From Hydrangea macrophylla (taxonomy: Eukaryota > Streptophyta > Magnoliopsida > Cornales > Hydrangeaceae): a stretch of DNA of 64,000 nt. Shown piece after piece: positions 34,641 to 46,718 of the stretch. The DNA lies in the NCBI GenBank assembly GCA_033977485.1, contig CM066994.1, forward strand, positions 116,212,458 to 116,276,457, read 5' to 3'. A program made the position numbers and the translations under genes. Under the pieces are notes generated by a model. The model had not been told where the DNA came from. It saw only the letters and a program-made list of their open reading frames with translations, and ran no database searches. Each line of letters begins with the position of its first letter. Within the stretch, counting starts at the first letter, position 1.

Positions 34641-35850
34641 AAGAGCACTGGCCATGCAGACCAGTGTAGCCCGAGTACAAGCATTTCTGGCAGACAAACA
34701 AGCACATATATCATCGGCAGACATGGCCAATATTCTTGAAAACCAAGAAATTCTGGAGGATTGTATAAACCTCAAAGAATTGGTCTCGGTCCCTGCAAAA
34801 CTTGACGATTTGAAGGCCGAGGTACAAGATCCACTCCTTGAGGTTGATCTGGGGGCAAGCGGGGAATACCAGCCCACTTTCGTAAATCAATTACTAGAGC
34901 CCGATTTCCATGCAACACTGATCTCCCTACTTAAAGAATTCAAAGATTGTTTCGCTTGGGATTACCATCAGATGCCGGGCCTGGCAAAGGGACTTGTGGA
35001 ACATCGGTTACCTATTAAAGAAGGGTGCAGGCCGTTCAAGCAATTACCCAGGAGAATGTCCCCTGAAGTCATTTTAAAGGTCAAAGAGGAGATCGAGCGG
35101 TTGCTGAAGGCTGATTTTATAAGAACAACCAGGTACGTCGACTGGATTTCAAATATCGTACCTGTGGTCAAGAAAAACGGCAAAATAAGGGTCTATATAG
35201 ATTTTAGAAATCTGAACATGGCCACTCCAAAGGATGAATACCCTATGCCGATAGCCGATCAACTTATTGACGTTGCGGCCAAACATAAAATTTTATCCTT
35301 TATGGATGGGCACTCGGGCTATAATCAGATATATTTATATAGCTGAAGAGGATGTCCCAAAAACTGCCTTCAGATGTCCGGGAGCGATTGGAACATTTGA
35401 ATGGGTGGTGATGCCGTTTGGATTGAAGAACGCTGGAGCAACGTATCAGCGGGCTATGAATGCAATCTTTCATGACATGATAGGGAAAATCATGGAAGTA
35501 TACATCGATGATGTTGTTGTAAAATCGGCCACGCAAGCGAAGCATTTGGCCGATTTGAGGCGATCCTTTGAAAGAATGAGAATCCATGGGCTGAAGATGA
35601 ATCCCTTGAAGTGTGCCTTTGGAGTATCGGCAGGAAACTTTCTCGGTTTCTTAGTACACCAAAGGGGGATTGAGATTGACAAAAACAAAGTTCAATCTAT
35701 TCAATCAGCAGAGGCCCCACAGAACAAAAAGGAGCTACAGAGGCTCCTCGGGCAGATCAACTTCTTACGGAGGTTCATCTCGGACTGCGCGGGACGGACA
35801 CATGTATGGTCCCCATTGCTTAAACTAAAGGCCGAGGAGGAATTCTGGTG
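34641..35850 (+). pseudogene. pol: Reverse transcriptase region of the Tat element
   Basis: The first half (34641-35346) has HRLPIKEGCRPFKQ and YIDFRNLN motifs. The second half (about 35333 on) is in another frame and has TAFRCPGAIGTFEWVVMPFG and the catalytic YIDD at 35501-35512. The break sits inside an AT repeat at about 35325-35345 and splits the domain between its fingers and palm motifs. Dinucleotide gain there is the likely cause. RT would copy the element RNA into cDNA. Confidence 0.88.
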
Positions 35851-36800
35851 GGAGAATCAGCATCAAAAGGCCTTTGAAGCCATCAAGCAATATTCATCTA
35901 AACCCCCAGTAATTATGCCTCCTAGGAAGGAAAGGCCGTTGAAACTATATTTATCGGCCTCAGACGAATCAATAGCTTGTATGCTTGCACAGGATAACGA
36001 GTGGGGAAAGGAATAGGCAGTGTACTATCTAAGTAGAGTTCTTACTCATGTCGAGCGTAGATATACGCCGATAGAAAAATTATGTTTAGCCTTGTACTTT
36101 GCTTCACAAAAGTTAAGAGTATATATGCTCCCTGTGTTAGTTTACTTGATCTGTCAAACTGACGTCATCAAATACATGCTGTCAAGACCGATAATGCGTG
36201 GGCGTGTAGAAAAGTGGACTCTGGCAATGATGGAGTTCACATTTCAATACGTTCCACAGAGACCGGTAAAAGGCCAAGCCCTTGCCCATTTTTTGGCCGA
36301 TCATCCTTGTTTGGATGTCGGCCCGGAATTAAATGAAGCTATTGATTCTACTCTGTTATCAACAATTTCGTTGACCCTATGGACGTTGATATTTGACGGA
36401 TCCAGAAATGCCGACGGAGCTGGGGCGGGGATAATTGTGATATCTCCGAGAAAGAGAAAGGCTGTCTTCTCATTCAAGTTAGAATTTGAATGTTCTAGTA
36501 ATCAAGCTGAGTATGAAGCGTTAATCATCGGTCTCGAGATAATGGCTGAGTTAGATATATCGGCAATTCATATTATCAGCGACTGAAACCTTGTTATAAA
36601 TCAGCTCAGTGGTGAGTATCGGTGCAAGAGTTGGGAATTGTTACCTTTCAACTCAATCGCTCTCCAATTGTTGCGGGAGTTTGACGATATCAGGGTACAA
36701 CATGTTGCTCGAGCTTATAATTCCGAGGCCGATAATTTGGCACAGGTTGCGTCGGGTACTAAATTGGAAGTCACTGATAATGAAAAGTTGATTAGAGTGC
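35851..36800 (+). pseudogene. Tandem RNase H regions of the Tat element
   Basis: After RT comes a worn RNase H-like stretch (about 35930-36310, with FLADHP at its end). A second RNase H of the plant/archaeal-like type follows (about 36370-36660), with WTLIFDGSRNADGAGAG and NQAEYEALIIGLE. A dual RNase H is a known mark of the Tat lineage. Stops interrupt it in frame: TAG at 36014-36016 and TGA at 36584-36586. The second falls at the catalytic Asp-Ser region. Confidence 0.83.
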
Positions 36801-38149
36801 AGAGGAGAATATTACCATCGGTAAGACAACGAGAAATGGCGACAGAAGCATTCTCGGTAGTCATGGACGATCAGGACTGGAGAGTGCCAATAATCAGATG
36901 CCTCTTGTATCCAAGCGCGAAGACCCAGAGAAAAACAAAGCTGTCCTCGGTTAATTATGTCCTACTTGATGGAGAATTGTTTAAGAAAAGCTTCAAGGAC
37001 GAAGTCTTATTGAGATGCTTAGACAAACTTGAGGCCATGAAAGTAATGGCTGAGATACACGAAGGAATCTGTGGAGCACACCAGGCTGGTACGAAAATGA
37101 AATGGCTTCTTAGAAGATACAATTACTATTAGCCAAGCATGCTAAAAGATTTCATTGACTATTCCAAAGGATGCCAAGCATGCCAAAAACACGGGCCAAT
37201 ACAGCGAGTACCAGCCACCGAGATGCAGGTGATCGTAAGGTCGTGGCCATTTCGCAGCTGGGCCATGGACCTAATTGGGAAGATTTATCCACCGTCATCG
37301 GGCCAACACTGTTTCATTGTGGTGGCTACTGATTACTTCACGAAATGGGTAGAGGCAGTGCCAGCCAAATCGGTGAATCAAGCATATGTGATCAAATTTA
37401 TTAACGAACATATAATTCATCGATTTGGACTACCAGAAACTATCACAGCAGATCAAGGATCGGTCTTCACGGGAGATGAAGTTAAGGCATTTGCTGAAAG
37501 CCGAGGTATCAAAATCCTTAATTCGACTCCGTATTTTGCTCAAGGAAACGGACAGGCCGAATCATCAAACAAAACGATCAAGGGGATAATAGAGAAGACG
37601 GTAGAAGACAACCCTAAGGTATGGCATGATTTGCTATCGGAGGCGTTATGGGCATACCGCACTTCCAAAAGAGCGTCCACAAACATCACTCCATTCATGC
37701 TTACCTATGGCCATGACGCAATGCTGCCAATGAAAGTAACCGTCCAGTCAGTAAGACGAGCATTCCAACTCGGCCTTAAATCAGCTGATTACACTGAGGC
37801 AATGATAGCCGAGTTGGAAGAACTCGATGACGTTCGTCTTAAAGCATTGGATTGTATTAAGGCACAGAAGAACAGAATTACTCGGGCGTACAACAAGAGA
37901 GTTAAACACAAGTCGTTTGGCGAAGGAGACCTAGTTTGGAAAGCTGTACTGCCGTTGGGCGAAAAAGATGGCCGATACGGAAAATGGTCAGCTAAATGGG
38001 AAGGACCATTCCAGGTGATATCGGTCTTTACCGGGGGTGCATATCGGTTAATGGATTTAGATGGTGAGATGCATGAAAGACCGATAAATGGAAAATATTT
38101 AAAACAATATGTACCATCCCTTTGGGAATCAGTAAGCATAAATGAATGA
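36801..38149 (+). pseudogene. Integrase region of the Tat element
   Basis: An HHCC zinc module (HEGICGAH at about 37060, CQACQKHGP near 37170) is cut by TAG at 37130-37132. The catalytic core follows, with the three acidic residues in WAMDLIG, ADQGSVFTG and NGQAESSN. A C-terminal WEGPFQV segment and a final stop at 38147-38149 complete it. From 37139 the core is uninterrupted for 336 residues. It would insert the cDNA into chromosomes. Confidence 0.88.
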
Positions 38150-38231
38150 TGGAAATTTTCATTTTTATTAATTTTTAAAAAGTTTACATAGCATTAGCCG
38201 TACGTTCCTAAAGACGGCTACAAAAAAAACA

Positions 38232-41200
38232 TTATTTCTTCGCAAATCTCAACCTAAGCTCTTCCCAAGCCCGGTCCAAGTAATCCAACTCCTTTTCAGC
38301 AGTAGCTTTGTCGGCCTCCCACCTGCTTGCAGCCGCTGTAGTGCCGGTCAAGGCATCCACATGTTCCTGCGCTGTGCGCCCAACATCAAGAATGGCCTGC
38401 TCAGATAGTGCAAGGCCTACATCAGTGTTGTTTAATTTGGCCTGGAGCTTGGCCATCTCGGCCTCGATCTTCGCCTTCTCCTGAACGAGGCGCTCCTTCG
38501 TGGCCCTGGACGCCTCAAACTGCTGCTTGCAAACACCCAGTTGCTCGACGCGGGCTTTGCGTTCCCTAGACTTCTCTTCGATCTCGGAGATAAGCTTGGT
38601 GGAAGACCAATGTCGGTTCAAATAGCCTGGCAACCTCACTTGCAGATCTCGGAGATCGGCCTTCATTTCCTCAGATATGTCCAGCCAGGAAAGCAAGAGG
38701 CCCATGGCCGAATGAAACTCATCAAAATCTGGGAGCTGGGAGAGTTTACGCTGAACCGTTGTCCGAAACCACGCCTCAGCCCGTTGATATTCAGCAGCAG
38801 AAGGACCAGCAGTAGCCTGAGCAACGATGGGCTCGGCCTGAAGGAGTTGCTCAGGATTGAGGAGAGCGAAGAAGGCCTCGACAGACGAGACTGAGCTGAA
38901 GTCAGGGATGGAAAGAGAGTTGGAAACCTGCAAGAAGAGATACATTAAGATATATTATCAAAGTACAATGAAGCAGCAGAAGTAAAAGGAGAAAGGAACA
39001 AGCAGGATTACCTGGACCGAGGGGGAGTTGGTCGAGGAAGTCGCCGGTGGTGGTGGTGGTGCAGCGGGTGCCTGCACTTGGACCGGCGGGGAGGCTGATG
39101 TCTCGGTATGAGAACCACCGGTGGAAGGAAGCTGATCGGGGACATCTTGCTCATCCATAACCTCAGTATCCCGAGGGGTTCTAGGATCGCAAAGATCGAT
39201 GGGATCATTGCGATCCGATTCAGAGGGCCTCTCATCCTTAGCAGTTCCCAAATTGTCACCAGCACCGGTACTGTCAGTGGCAGGTGACAATACCTCGGCC
39301 GCACCATGAAGGATGGCCTGCCTGGCCTCATCCAGCCCTCTTAATCGTTGGAGCTCGGCCATCAGCTGATCATAGGTCATCTGAGGAGCGGTCTCCGCTG
39401 GTGCAGTTGGGGAGGACGTTGGAGTTGGAGGTTTCAAAGAAGATTTTGGAGGTGGGGGCATCTTTGCCCGAGAAGTTGGAGGCTTCATCGTCGCCTGACC
39501 AGTCTTCTTGGCAGCAGCACCGCCAGCCCCCTAATATCAAAACAAGTATAGGCCAGCCTCAAAATTTTACATATTTGAAAGCAAAGCAAACACGGGAATT
39601 TTGATACCTTGGCCGATTTGACGGTGGCCGTCGACACGTTACAGCGTTGATGAGTTGAGAGAGGGACGTCTTCGTCCGACTCAATATCAGTCACACCGAA
39701 AGGATTCTCTCGTGGAAGAGCCTCTGAACAAGAATGGGAAATAGAATCAGTTAGAGAAGTGGAAGGCATAATGAAATATAAAAAAGGAAATACCTAAAAC
39801 TGGTGCTCCAGTTGCTCCAGTTTCTATAACCCTTATGGCCGATGATTGATTGACCGCACCGAGATCATGCAGCCCGGTATAAGTAACTCTTTCCCAGGGT
39901 TCCATCGTGGACAATGCCTTCTTATCCACCATCGGAATGGCAATCGCAAAATCGGCGTCTGGCAAGGGAGGGGGCCGACATTCAAAGGGCTTGAGAAACT
40001 ACTCATAGGACATGACCGATGAATAATCAGCCGTTTGTAAGTACTTTCTATATGCTCTTACTGCTTTATCTCTGTGTTCCTGCTCAAGCGCCCTCAGATG
40101 CCACTTCATATCGGACCGCATGATCTCGGGATGTCTGGGATCAAATTTGAATTTGAAGAACTTTTCAAAAGCAAGAACAGCTTGATAGGCGGATTTACCT
40201 TTGGACGCGTGGGTTTTCCTCTTCTGCCCTGCAGTCTGAATCAAGAAGGGTTAGTGGAACGAGAGGGTTTTTCAGAAACAGGAGGAGAAATGTGTCTTAG
40301 GACTGCAAAAACGAGCTCGGATCGTAAGTCCGATATTATTTTAGACCACCAAGTATCAAACTCGGTGGATGTTGAAGGCAGCTCTAGAAATGGAACAAAC
40401 TTGAGGCCGGCCCGAGCAGCTTCATTGTTTGACGCACATTTCTCAATCCTGGCTAGGTCAGAGATAAGAGATCGTCCGACCATAGATCGGTTAAAGGTTC
40501 TGAAGGGGGGGAGAGGGATTAGTTGCTGCAGCCCGAATTGTCGGGCAAAGGCTGGAGCATTATAATACTCCACCCCGCACTTGTTATTGTGTTGAGGGAT
40601 GGTGGGGCTATACAAAAGATCTCGGCCAACTAAAAAGCTGGGCCAAATGGCTTCATGTTCCTCATGTTCGATCTCAGGTGCCTGGCCGGGGCTATGAAGA
40701 AGCCAGCCCGGACATCGGAGACGGGGGTGAAAAGGAAGAAATTATTGGGGCGACCGATTGCCCATATGCTCGTAAAAGAAAGAAAAAAGGTGATCAAAAG
40801 AAAGACCCATCGGGCCAAAACTAGCAAAGTGAAAAGCGAATGCGGAAGAATACTCGGGAAGAGTAGCGGGATCGAAATTATCGACCAGGCACTTCTTAGG
40901 GAAGTAAGATTGAAGCCAGCATTGGAGGAGCAAGAGGGCTCCTCCTGAATTTTTAAAACCTGAAAAAATGAACTCAAGAATGCCTCGGTAAAGATGGGAA
41001 AGGACGAGAGGGGCAAGGGCAAGTTTTTTTCCTTCGGCTAACGCAAGGGCGATATGATGATATTCCTTTGTTATGCCATACGAGGCCGAGCAAAAGATGA
41101 AGCGGTTCAGCCAGTAGATCAAGAAGGCAACATGTTCTTGATCGGTAACCTCCCCTTGTCCTATACTGGACGAAATAAAAGTGCCAAAGCCAGTAACAAT

Positions 41201-41854
41201 CCGAGAACTCTTGCCCGTTGAGATCCTAGGATGTTCAAATTGAAGAAAGGAAGAAAGGTTGGGAGTGATTTCCTCACCATGAGCGGGCAAACCGGTGAGA
41301 AAACAGACGTCCTGAATGGTTGGGCTCATAAGGCCGCAACGGAAGAAGAAAGTATTGGTCGAGGTTGACCAGAAAAAAAGGGAGGAAAAGAAAAGAGGCT
41401 TATCAAGGTAGAACTTCTCTCGGCTAAGCATAATGGCATCATAGATGTCAAGGGCCCTCCAGAGGTCCTTTTTCACCTCCGCCAATCGGTCTACCCAAGA
41501 GATCCAGTCAGGAGAGGGAATAGGCCAATTTCGTAAAGGGTTGGAAGGAGCATATTGGGAACCACAATCGAAGGAGAGCCACTGGTAGGGTAGTTCGTTT
41601 TCTTCTACAACTAAAGGAAAATAAGGGTCCAAAGAGGATGGAGGGAAGGAAATTAGAGAAGGACCAAGCCCCATGGAAGAACTAAAAGGTAGAGAAGTCA
41701 ATACCTGAGGATTAATCAACCCCGGGGTGGCATCAATGGCATGCTTTATAGCAGTGGCGTTGGTTTTAGCCACCGGCACAATACCGGTAGCAGCAGGGGA
41801 AGAAGAAGTGGCGCCGGCGGCTTGGGAAGCACTGGTTGCAGAGGAGGAAGCCAT
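38232..41854 (-). pseudogene. Antisense plant-mobile-domain-like gene with introns
   Basis: A multi-exon gene opposite to the polyprotein. It starts at ATG 41854 and reads down: a long exon to about 40240-40300, then about 40235-39794, 39723-39608, 39530-39012 and 38927-38232. Three introns (39793-39724, 39607-39531, 39011-38928) have clean GT-AG borders with matching phases. The first exon starts with a Ser/Ala-rich stretch. It then has a domain with W-rich and LTGLPAHGEEITP-like motifs that I recognise as plant mobile domain / aminotransferase-like. The last exons give a Pro-rich linker and a coiled coil (about 38640-38280). Damage: frame changes near 40750 and 40640, and a TAG at 39999-40001. 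Such accessory antisense ORFs are known in Tat elements; their role is unknown. The border of the first intron is unresolved. Confidence 0.75.
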
Positions 41855-42130
41855 GGAGATTTGAGAGGAGAGAAAATTTTCCCGAGAAAGTAAGGCAAGA
41901 AAGTGAAAAGGTGGAAAATAATAAGGACAGAAAGGTTTTTATAGAATGAGAAGGGGGTCATCATGATTTGAGAGCGGTTTCCCAAGAGGCACGCCTTGAT
42001 TTTGGAAATAAGGCAGGAAGAACTACCGGGAAGATGCCACGTGGGAACGTACGCCGCCAGTGGCAGAGTGGCATTAAATTTGAATTTAAAAACGTCTCAT
42101 CAAACTGATGGCACCACGTTTGACAAGACA
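41855..42130. other. Spacer between antisense gene start and 3' LTR
   Basis: This should be the promoter and leader of the antisense gene, read on minus. A TATA-like element could be the complement of TTTTTATAGAATG near 41936-41948. No other feature is seen. Confidence 0.4.
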
Positions 42131-42142
42131 TTTTGGGGGCAT
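42131..42142 (+). other. Polypurine tract before 3' LTR
   Basis: TTTTGGGGGCAT sits directly before TGTTTA, the LTR start. A short G-rich plus-strand primer at this spot is expected for LTR retroelements. Confidence 0.75.
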
Positions 42143-43486
42143 TGTTTATACCCTAAATTAGGGTTTCCCAAGGCACGTGACGGTCATATAGACTGAGGAC
42201 GTCATCACAGGACCATGTAGTAGACGAACATGTGATGAGGCCGATGACGTAGGAAAGACCGATATCTGATCTAGCTGCTGGTAAGGGTGGTACATTCAAT
42301 ATGAGGATATCGGTGTCAAGACCGAGGACAGGATGATAAAAGGTCCTCAAAGAAATATCCCAGTTTTAACTAGTATTGCTAGTGGCAAAGTAGCATCAAC
42401 AATAGCCCTAACATCGGTCATACTTGACCGATCCCCAACCGAGTTATGACTATTGAACCCTAATATCGGCAAGAGGAACGCGACTCTAATAAAGATATCG
42501 ACCCCAATAAGCAAGGCCGATATCAGAAAGGATCAGGGACATACACCTCGGCAACAGTAGATAAGGCCGATGACCTCTTCTACAGATCCTGCAATAGGAC
42601 CATAGGATGATAGCTAACAGCAGCCATGCAAGAAAATGTAATATCGGGCTTAGGAAGTAACAAAAGCAGTCCATGGAATCAGTAAGTCAAAGGCAACATC
42701 GGTTAAAAGAAACCGAGGGACACGAGTAGGCTTCCTACTGAATAGAAGGCCGTTTTCTATCACCAGCAAGGATTAAGCTACTCAGGGAAGGACGCAATCG
42801 GTCCTGGGTCTACTCAGGTGGTAGGCAGTTAAGCATGGATGAGAACGTGGTCTTCAGAATATGCTGAGCTAGAAGGGAAGCAGTTACGTGAAAGAGGAAC
42901 ATGGCAGAAGTGGGATCATCACACAAGTCATGGAAGTTGATCGTGGGACATAGTGGGAGCAGAAACTGGTACACCTAAAAACCAGGGGCCACGTACCCCA
43001 CTAACCCCATTATCCCCACTAACATGAACGGTTACGCCCACAAGTCTATAAATAGGGCAGGTGGTGCAACATTTGGAAGGGGCTAACACACACGCCACTT
43101 CTGCTCTCAGCAGGCTTTAGTTTTCTCCTCATAACAATTCTGTTATTGTTCTTGAGTGATCTCAGAGTGATTTGTGAGTTCTTGTTGTCCCTGAGTGCTC
43201 GTTTGTGTTACTTTGAACGTTTGTAATCATTACTCTTCAATCAATAAAGATGACGATGTCTATGGAGGTATTCTAAATTATTGTATTTAGTTCGCCCTTT
43301 TTCAGATTCCTTTTGTAGTTGCTTACTTGCATCAGAGTAGAGTAAAAGCCCACTTTTTGTTATTTTGAAAAGTATTAATAACAAATCGTTTGACTAGAAG
43401 TCAGATTCGGTAATCACCACCACTTTGAGTCCACGCGGACTCTGGCACGCCCGACACACACCACACCAGAGAAAAAATTGTAAACA
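42143..43486 (+). repeat. 3' LTR, full length (1344 bp)
   Basis: It starts TGTTTA and ends TAAACA, a perfect 6-base inverted pair. A TATA box TATAAATAG lies at 43047-43055 and an AATAAA at 43243-43248. Downstream flank GATTG has no partner because the 5' LTR end is missing. This LTR could still promote transcription into the right flank. Confidence 0.92.
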
Positions 43487-43820
43487 GATTGTATCAAAGT
43501 CCTAGCAATAAAACGACCACGCAAAAAGATTGTAACTAGAAATATATGATAAAATTACTCTGTTCTTTTTTGAGGTAAGATCAAAATGCCAACTTCTTTT
43601 GAGGTATGCAAAGTTACACAAACATCTTTTCTGACAAGATATGGTACTACTAAATCATGTTTCATTAAAAACTCACATTATTGGTTAGTGGTATTCGAGA
43701 TTCAAATTGTAGAAGCGCGATATAACTTTCCAATATGTGTGTGTTTATATGTACGTGAATAAATACATATGACAGCTGCCTACCTTGTCTCTGTTGGCCT
43801 ATGTGCTAGATTTTATGGCC
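43487..43820. other. Short intergenic stretch
   Basis: No gene or repeat recognised. Confidence 0.5.
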
Positions 43821-43823
43821 TTA

Positions 43824-44264
43824 GAGCATCCACAGTGGGTTTGTGAAACTTAAGGAAACTTAGGCTAAGTTATTGTACATGGGAGGAGGCCTTTAGCAGT
43901 GGGGGAATATGGGGCGGCACATCATGTGCCGTGACCAATTTGGGGCGGCACATCATGTGCCATGAGAAACGGGGCGGCACATCATGTGCAGTATACTCCA
44001 AGTGCCCCGTGTGATTCTGGGCGGCACATGTTGTGCCGTTTTCAAGGGGGCGGCATTTCATATGCCGTTTGGAATGAGGGCGGCACATCTTGTGCCGTTT
44101 CTTCCTACATTAGCGAAACTTAGTGGTATCACAAAGTTAAGTTTTCTTAAGTTTTACAATCCTATACAATAGCACAAACAACAGCGTTGTTAATGTCTTG
44201 TTGTTAATGTCTTTAACGTAAGTTCTCCTAAGTTATCCTATAACCTTCCCCATTGTGGATGCTC
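43824..44264. mobile_element. Harbinger-type MITE with hexaplicate GGCGGCACAT units
   Basis: The ends GAGCATCCACAGTGGG and CCCATTGTGGATGCTC are inverted repeats, with TTA on both sides (43821-43823, 44265-44267). The centre (about 43911-44100) holds six spaced copies of a near-palindrome of the form CGGCACATCATGTGCCG with variable middle bases. The ends match a common plant MITE type; the interior is unusual. Confidence 0.82.
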
Positions 44265-44390
44265 TTAGGACGTGGGTTCCAAGGCTTGGTATGTGAGTGG
44301 TGAGAAGAAGTAAAAGAGGTATTCTAAAATACCTCCATTTTAGCCCCCCCTTTTTTTAATCTAAATATCTTCATAAACCTTGACTCTAAT

Positions 44391-44586
44391 TAGACGTGTA
44401 ATCAGTTCGATTTTGGAGGTTATCAAATCTATCGTTCGGTTTTGGTTTAATTTGGTTTGGTTCAGTTCAATTTAGTGTGTTTTGGCTGTGCAATTTAGTT
44501 TTCTATTGAGTATTTTTTTTGGGTCAACCAACCGAACTAATTGGTTTGATTGGTGTTCAATTTTGTTCGATTTTTTTACATGCCTG
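44391..44586. mobile_element. Short hAT-type element
   Basis: The ends AGACGTGTAA and TTACATGCCT are inverted relatives, with GACTCTAAT on both sides (44382-44390 and 44586-44594), giving an 8-bp duplication. The interior is rich in GGTTTGGTTC-like phrases. Confidence 0.75.
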
Positions 44587-44776
44587 ACTCTAATATTCAC
44601 AGATTAAATCTTTCATGTTCTTCAATAATTTATACTTCAGCTTTAATTAATGGATTATTCTAACACTTGAAAAATTAAAGCACAACTTAAAAAAAGAAAA
44701 GGTGTACCCAAAAGTTTTTTCAGGGATTCCCAAACCTAGTCAGTACTAAACATTACATAGAACATATAAAAAAAAA

Positions 44777-44983
44777 GAGTAATTCTTTAGTGACAACTTT
44801 CATACAACTTTTTTGCACAAAAAAAAAAAACTTTCATACAACTTTCATACAACCTCTTAAAAATATGTGTCTATCTCTCTCCTGTGATGTCATTGGATCC
44901 CACAGTGACATAGGAGAGAGAGATACACATCTTTTAGAAGGTTGTATGAAAGTTGTATGAAAGTTGTCACAAAAGAATTATTC
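44777..44983. mobile_element. GGGGCAC-family-related MITE
   Basis: A fold-back with arms GACAACTTTCATACAACTT and complement, and the TCTATCTCTCTCC centre shared with 13160, 15812 and 18186. The flanks are TAAAAAAAA on both sides, a 9-bp duplication in low-complexity DNA. The phrase ACTTTCATACA is tandemly repeated in the arms. Confidence 0.75.
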
Positions 44984-45012
44984 ATAAAAAAAAAACCTCT
45001 GAAATCCTCTAA

Positions 45013-45304
45013 GGCTTTATTTGGTTCATAGATTCAATAAAAGAAAAGAAAGAAAAATGTTTTCTTTTGTTGTTACCAAGGAGGAAAATATGAAGGAAAG
45101 TGAAATATTGTGAGAAATGAATTAGAACTTTTGAATTTTGTAAATCACTTTCCTCTCCTGTTTCTTTAGTTACGATAATATTATGAAATTCTTTTAACTT
45201 CTAATGATATTCAAGAATGGAAGAAAACACAAAAGAAACATAAGGGAGCTAGTTTTACTTTCCATTTTCTTTTTCTTCAATAAATACACTAACCAAACAA
45301 AGTC
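45013..45304. mobile_element. Tourist-like MITE
   Basis: The ends GGCTTTATTTGGTTCATAGA and CTAACCAAACAAAGTC are inverted relatives, with TAA on both sides (45010-45012, 45305-45307). Confidence 0.75.
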
Positions 45305-45400
45305 TAAATTACAACTGGTAAATGACCTTTTATTTTACAGGAATCTAAACTCAATCAAAAAAACTTTTTTAAAACAAAATTTTGGTCAAACTTACGTAAG

Positions 45401-46260
45401 GGGATAGAGAACAAGAATCGAAGTGAATCCAATCAAATTAGTTAGGGATTTGTTTGGTTACATTGTGTTTTTCAGTATGCTGAAATAAAGACCGCAAAAG
45501 TGTTTGTTTGGTAGTCGTCTCCGTTTTGCTTATTTAAATTATAAAAAAACAAAAACAATACGTGCATGGTAATAAATTTTTTTTTTCCCTTTCAAAAACA
45601 ACAATTGAATTGGGCAAACAATAATAAAAATACACAGACCATTTGGATTGGGTTTGGGTCTAAAGTGTAAACCTCAAAATCATAAATGGCAGCACGTACC
45701 ATATGTTGTTTAAATATTTTCAGTAGATGGGGAAATTCGCCAGCCACCCTAGCCTAGATGGTTTGTTGGATAAATTTCCCAAACACTGTCAAGGGATCAA
45801 GGCTTGGTAGAGAGAGAGATGAGAGATGGTGATATTATGAGGTAATCTAAAATACCTCTTTTTTCATCTCGCCCCTCTTTTTTTTTTTTTTTTGGCCCTC
45901 TCTCTAATAGATACAACAGTCACCTAATGGGGGATCTCTACTTTAAACCATGTTCTAAGAGCCTATTAATAAATTTCTTAAAACGTTTAACCTAGTTTGG
46001 AGTGTATGTTCCTTATATAGGAGTCCGTGAACCAGATTAAAAAGTAAACTTGGACTAAACCATATCCTATTTTACATATTCCCAGACAAGGCCTAAAGCT
46101 CTAAAGACTGAAGGTGATCATGTGTGTGGGGTGTTTTTATAGTTAAATCTTTCATAGGAAGAGGCCTCCCAATCCTTTACCATATCTAACAGAATTATGT
46201 AAATAGTCAAATGGATGTCATCGAAGAATAAAATGGGATCTAATTCAATTTCAATCCAAT
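45401..46260. repeat. Intact copy of a duplicated 0.85-kb unit
   Basis: The left part (45401-45880) matches 48601-49058. The right part (45895-46260) matches about 52750-53215. In this copy the two parts are adjacent. Shared phrases include GGTTACATTGTGTTTTTCAG, CTAAAATACCTCTTTTTT, GGGGGATCTCTACTTTAAAC and GAGGCCTCCCAA. No coding function is seen. Confidence 0.75.
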
Positions 46261-46320
46261 TTTCTATGTGGTTTTAAGACTTAACCAAACAAAGAAAAAT
46301 ATTTCTGCTATATTTTCCTT

Positions 46321-46435
46321 CAATAATGCTTGGGGCACCAAAGGCCACAAAAAACTTTCACAAAATGAGTGAAAAGTCCAGTTGGCATAATAGGTGGAAG
46401 TCTTTTTGTGGCCTTCGGTGCCCCAAGCATTATTG
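46321..46435. mobile_element. Mutator-like MITE
   Basis: CAATAATGCTTGGGGCACC and GGTGCCCCAAGCATTATTG are perfect 19-base inverted ends. The duplication ATTTTCCTT lies at 46312-46320 and 46436-46444. Confidence 0.88.
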
Positions 46436-46718
46436 ATTTTCCTTACTTTTCCCTTAGTGGATCCAATAACCATACAAAGCCTTTAAAAAAAATAGAGAAA
46501 TGATTTCTTCTGCCTATTCATACACAGACAAAATTAACTCACTAATTCTACCTTAAGTAATTTACAAAAGGCAAAATGATTTTAGTTAATTCAATTTAAA
46601 AAAAAAAGACTTTATAATTGTGCACATTTTAAAGTTTAATGCTCTTTTTTTTTTTTGTTTTAAATAATATATTCAAGTTATATATATATAGATATATATC
46701 TAATAAAAATAATGTATA

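Larger units (their letters stand above)
30212..43486 (+). mobile_element. Decayed Tat-type Ty3/gypsy LTR retrotransposon
   Basis: The order is truncated 5' LTR, primer site, gag, protease, reverse transcriptase, two RNase H regions, integrase, an antisense gene, polypurine tract and 3' LTR. Pol order PR-RT-RH-IN is that of Ty3/gypsy. The extra RNase H after a worn first one, and the accessory antisense gene between integrase and the 3' LTR, are traits of the Tat lineage. The two LTRs differ by only about 20 mismatches by eye over 990 shared bases, mostly transitions, which points to a fairly recent insertion. Four frameshifts and four in-frame stops show it is not autonomous now. Confidence 0.9.
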
